DNA from: Streptomyces sp. TRM68416
Lineage (GTDB): Bacteria; Actinomycetota; Actinomycetes; Streptomycetales; Streptomycetaceae
Reading direction: 5' to 3'
Length of the DNA: 64,000 nt
NCBI RefSeq assembly: GCF_014596915.1
Contig: NZ_JACVWU010000013.1
Span: forward strand, 186,001 to 250,000
The notes under the pieces were generated by a model, which worked only from the letters and a program-made list of their open reading frames with translations, searched no databases and had not been told where the DNA came from. Both the position numbers and the translations under genes were made by a program. Position 1 is the first letter of the stretch. Each line of letters opens with the position of its first letter. Below, piece after piece: positions 62,066 to 64,000 of this stretch.

Positions 62066-63451
62066 ATGAGTGCACCCTCCGGAATACCCGTACGGCACCG
62101 CGCCCTGATCGCCGTACTCTCCGTGCTCGGCCTGGCGGCCGTCGCGGCCACCGCCGTCACCCCGTCCGCGAGCGCCGCCGCTCCCCCGCCCCCGTCGGGC
62201 TGGACGCAGGTCTTCCTGGACGACTTCACCGGTGCCGCGGGCACCGGCGTCAACACGGCCAACTGGCAGTACGCGACCGGCCGCGGCTATCCCGGCGGCC
62301 CCGCCAACTGGGGCACCGGCGAGATCGAGACCATGACGTCGAGCACCAGCAACGTGGCCCTCGACGGCAACGGCAACCTGCGCATCACCCCGCGCCGGGA
62401 CGCCGCCGGCAACTGGACGTCCGGCCGCATCGAGACCAACCGCGGCGACTTCCAGCCGCCGGCCGGCGGCAAGCTGCGGGTGCAGTCCCGTATCCAGATG
62501 CCGAACGTCACGGGCGCCGCGGCCCGCGGCTACTGGCCCGCGTTCTGGATGCTCGGCACGCCCTACCGCGGCAACTACTGGAACTGGCCGGGCGTCGGCG
62601 AGATCGACATCCTGGAGAACGTCCAGGGCCTCAACACCGTGTGGGCGACCCTGCACTGCGGCACCAGCCCCGGCGGCCCCTGCAACGAGACGACGGGCCT
62701 GGGCGGTTCCAGGTCCTGCCCCGGCACGACCTGTCAGGCGGGCTTCCACACGTACGCGATGGAGTGGGACCGCTCGACGAGCCCGCAGCAGATCCGCTTC
62801 TACGTCGACGACATCAACTACCACACCGTGCGCGCCGACCAGGTCGACGCGACGACCTGGAACAACGCCACCAACCACGGCTTCTTCATCATCCTGAACG
62901 TGGCGATGGGCGGCGGTTTCGTGGACGCGTTCGGCGGCGGCCCGGACGCCGCGACCGTGCCGGGCCACGCGATGGTCGTCGACTACGTCCAGGTGCTGTC
63001 CGCCGGCGGGGGCGGCACCACTCCTCCGCCGACCGGCAACCGTGACGCCTACGGAACCATCCAGGCGGAGTCCTTCGACAGCCAGTCCGGCGTGATCACC
63101 GAGACCACCTCCGACACCGGCGGCGGCCGGAACATCGGCGCCCTCGCGGGCGGTGACTGGGCACTCTTCCGGGGTGTCAACTTCGGTTCCACGGCCGCCA
63201 CCCAGTTCGTCGGCCGGGTCGCGAGCGGTGCCGGTCCCGGTGTGAGCGGCCTGGTCGAGGTCCGCCTGGACAGCCGGAGCAACCCGCCCGTCGGCAGCTT
63301 CGCCGTGGCCAACACGGGCGGCTGGCAGAGCTGGCGGACGGTCCCGGCCAACATCAGTGCGGTGACGGGCACGCACGACGTGTATCTGACCTTCACCAGC
63401 GGTCAGCCGTCGGACTTCGTGAACGTGAACTGGTTCACCTTCGGACGCTGA
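62066..63451 (+). CDS. Secreted GH16 endo-beta-1,3-glucanase with CBM6
   Basis: 461-residue exported enzyme. Sec signal ends near ASA-AAP at 38. The GH16 jelly roll (about 45-312) has the catalytic EIDILE in VGEIDILENVQG near 178-188 and Trp-rich substrate walls; conserved Cys occur in the LHCGTSPGGPC loop. A short Gly/Pro/Thr linker near 315 leads to a CBM6-type module (about 325-461) with AESFDSQSGV and FVNVNWFTFG. The enzyme should cut laminarin-like or fungal beta-1,3-glucan. ATG at 62066 follows a GAGAGG site. Confidence 0.92.
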   Translation: MSAPSGIPVRHRALIAVLSVLGLAAVAATAVTPSASAAAPPPPSGWTQVFLDDFTGAAGTGVNTANWQYATGRGYPGGPANWGTGEIETMTSSTSNVALDGNGNLRITPRRDAAGNWTSGRIETNRGDFQPPAGGKLRVQSRIQMPNVTGAAARGYWPAFWMLGTPYRGNYWNWPGVGEIDILENVQGLNTVWATLHCGTSPGGPCNETTGLGGSRSCPGTTCQAGFHTYAMEWDRSTSPQQIRFYVDDINYHTVRADQVDATTWNNATNHGFFIILNVAMGGGFVDAFGGGPDAATVPGHAMVVDYVQVLSAGGGGTTPPPTGNRDAYGTIQAESFDSQSGVITETTSDTGGGRNIGALAGGDWALFRGVNFGSTAATQFVGRVASGAGPGVSGLVEVRLDSRSNPPVGSFAVANTGGWQSWRTVPANISAVTGTHDVYLTFTSGQPSDFVNVNWFTFGR

Positions 63452-63685
63452 CAGGGGCGATGAGCCGTCGGTGAACGCCGCATCCGTAGCCGAAGCGCGG
63501 GAGTTGTCACACAAGCAGGCCTGTCGTCACCTGCGAGGTGTGGTGCCGGCTCGACTTGACGGCCTCAGCGTCAACGATCTGCTGGGCGGGTGACTCTCCA
63601 GTGCGTCTCGGCATGGATTGTTGCTGTTCACGGTTGTTTCCCGGGTCAGCGCTTCGGCTGATCGCCCCGGCTGCACCCCTTAATT
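63452..63685. other. Intergenic tail after GH16, no clear gene
   Basis: 234 bases, less GC-rich than the surroundings (GGATTGTTGCTGTTC and similar). It holds a small hairpin TCAGC-GCTTCG-GCTGA (63646-63661). Open frames exist on both strands but lack ribosome sites or family resemblance. Confidence 0.4.
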
Positions 63686-64000
63686 TCAGTGGCTTGGGAG
63701 GACGCGGGGAGACGGCACTCCTGCCGTCGTGCACGCGGACTGCGGCTCGTCCTCCACGGCCAGTTCCCTGATGATGACCTCAGCCCCCCGATGGCCGTGC
63801 CCCGCCGGTGTGACGGTGAAGGTGAAGCACCCCGTCACCAGTGTCTCGCCGGCGAGGAAGACCCCTGGCCCGACGCCCAGTAGCTCTGCCGTCACTATGA
63901 CGTCAGGACCGTGCCGCTCGATCCTGACCAGGCCCTGAGCCGGCTTTCCACGAGGGAAGACCCGAGCGGCCTCGCTGTCGTCCAGCACACCGTCGGCCGC
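63686..64000 (-). CDS. Hypothetical protein, partial (start beyond right edge)
   Basis: Frame open to the window end; the last 100 or so residues are visible. It contains VRIERHGPDVIVTAELLGVG and a beta-rich FTFTVTPAGHGHRGAEVIIREL, then a Pro/Ser tail. No family is recognised. The alternating beta pattern suggests a small beta-fold domain. The reading frame is supported by codon pattern only, so certainty is limited. Confidence 0.4.
   Translation of the reverse strand, partial: AADGVLDDSEAARVFPRGKPAQGLVRIERHGPDVIVTAELLGVGPGVFLAGETLVTGCFTFTVTPAGHGHRGAEVIIRELAVEDEPQSACTTAGVPSPRVLPSH

Noticed and set aside
63538..63771. Possible transposase or small-gene remnant in the less GC-rich tail
   Set aside because: Short frames on both strands have no ribosome site, catalytic motif or inverted-repeat ends that I can identify.

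Overview
The window looks like a stretch of a high-GC actinomycete chromosome, almost certainly Streptomyces. Evidence: very high GC with GC-rich third positions, frequent GTG/TTG starts, many ATGA/GTGA stop-start overlaps, Tat and lipoprotein export signals, a Streptomyces-type dispersed intergenic repeat, and typical families (Opp/Mal-type importers, MarR/IclR/GntR/DeoR regulators, MmyB-like and XRE/ImmA proteins). I saw no rRNA, tRNA, CRISPR, complete transposase or phage gene. It reads as accessory or arm-type DNA rich in specialised metabolism and catabolism.

Region 1 (1-14.8 kb) is the right-hand end of a thiazoline/oxazoline-type NRPS-PKS locus. The first gene runs in from the left edge and encodes KR-ACP-Cy-TE. 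An Opp/Nik/Cnt-type ABC importer follows (lipoprotein, two permeases, one double ATPase), then two free-standing methyltransferases and a PCP-Cy-PCP protein. Together these are the parts found fused in the yersiniabactin proteins HMWP1 and HMWP2, here split into separate polypeptides. No adenylation domain is in the window, so loading must come from upstream or in trans. A flavin disulfide reductase faces the cluster. Its promoter holds a near-consensus Fur-family 7-1-7 box inside a larger dyad, which points to a metal-regulated metallophore system with its own importer.

Region 2 (15-24.3 kb) is a hydroxyproline catabolic island: hydroxyproline 2-epimerase, pyrroline-hydroxy-carboxylate deaminase, a three-subunit D-hydroxyproline dehydrogenase, a GntR regulator and a divergent Xaa-Pro aminopeptidase. 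Beside it lie a Rieske oxygenase, a 51-residue Cys/His protein and a flavin/2Fe-2S reductase, perhaps for N-demethylating a proline or hydroxyproline betaine. Three promoters of the island share the 7-mer ATGTCAC.

Region 3 (24.3-32.1 kb) holds regulatory and housekeeping-like genes: MmyB-like PAS protein, XRE/ImmA pair, alpha/beta hydrolase, a 78-residue protein behind a RecA-NDp (PafBC-type) promoter, a phosphopantetheinyl transferase that could activate the carrier proteins of region 1, a metallophosphoesterase, an ATP-grasp enzyme and a sulfotransferase.

Region 4 (32.2-48.4 kb) is a glycan-utilisation locus: GH38 mannosidase, GH4 enzyme and DeoR regulator leftward; PfkB kinase, MalEFG-like importer, GH2 beta-galactosidase and two Tat-exported phosphoesterases rightward.

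Region 5 (48.4-55.1 kb) is a CoA-dependent catabolic operon (SDR, amidohydrolase, acyl-CoA ligase, MaoC) divergent from a MarR gene, then a secreted hydrolase and IclR regulator. Region 6 (55.1-64 kb) has an exported sulfatase, a two-component system, a frameshifted VOC gene, an MMPL transporter, a secreted GH16-CBM6 glucanase behind a LacI-type operator, and an unrecognised partial gene at the right edge.
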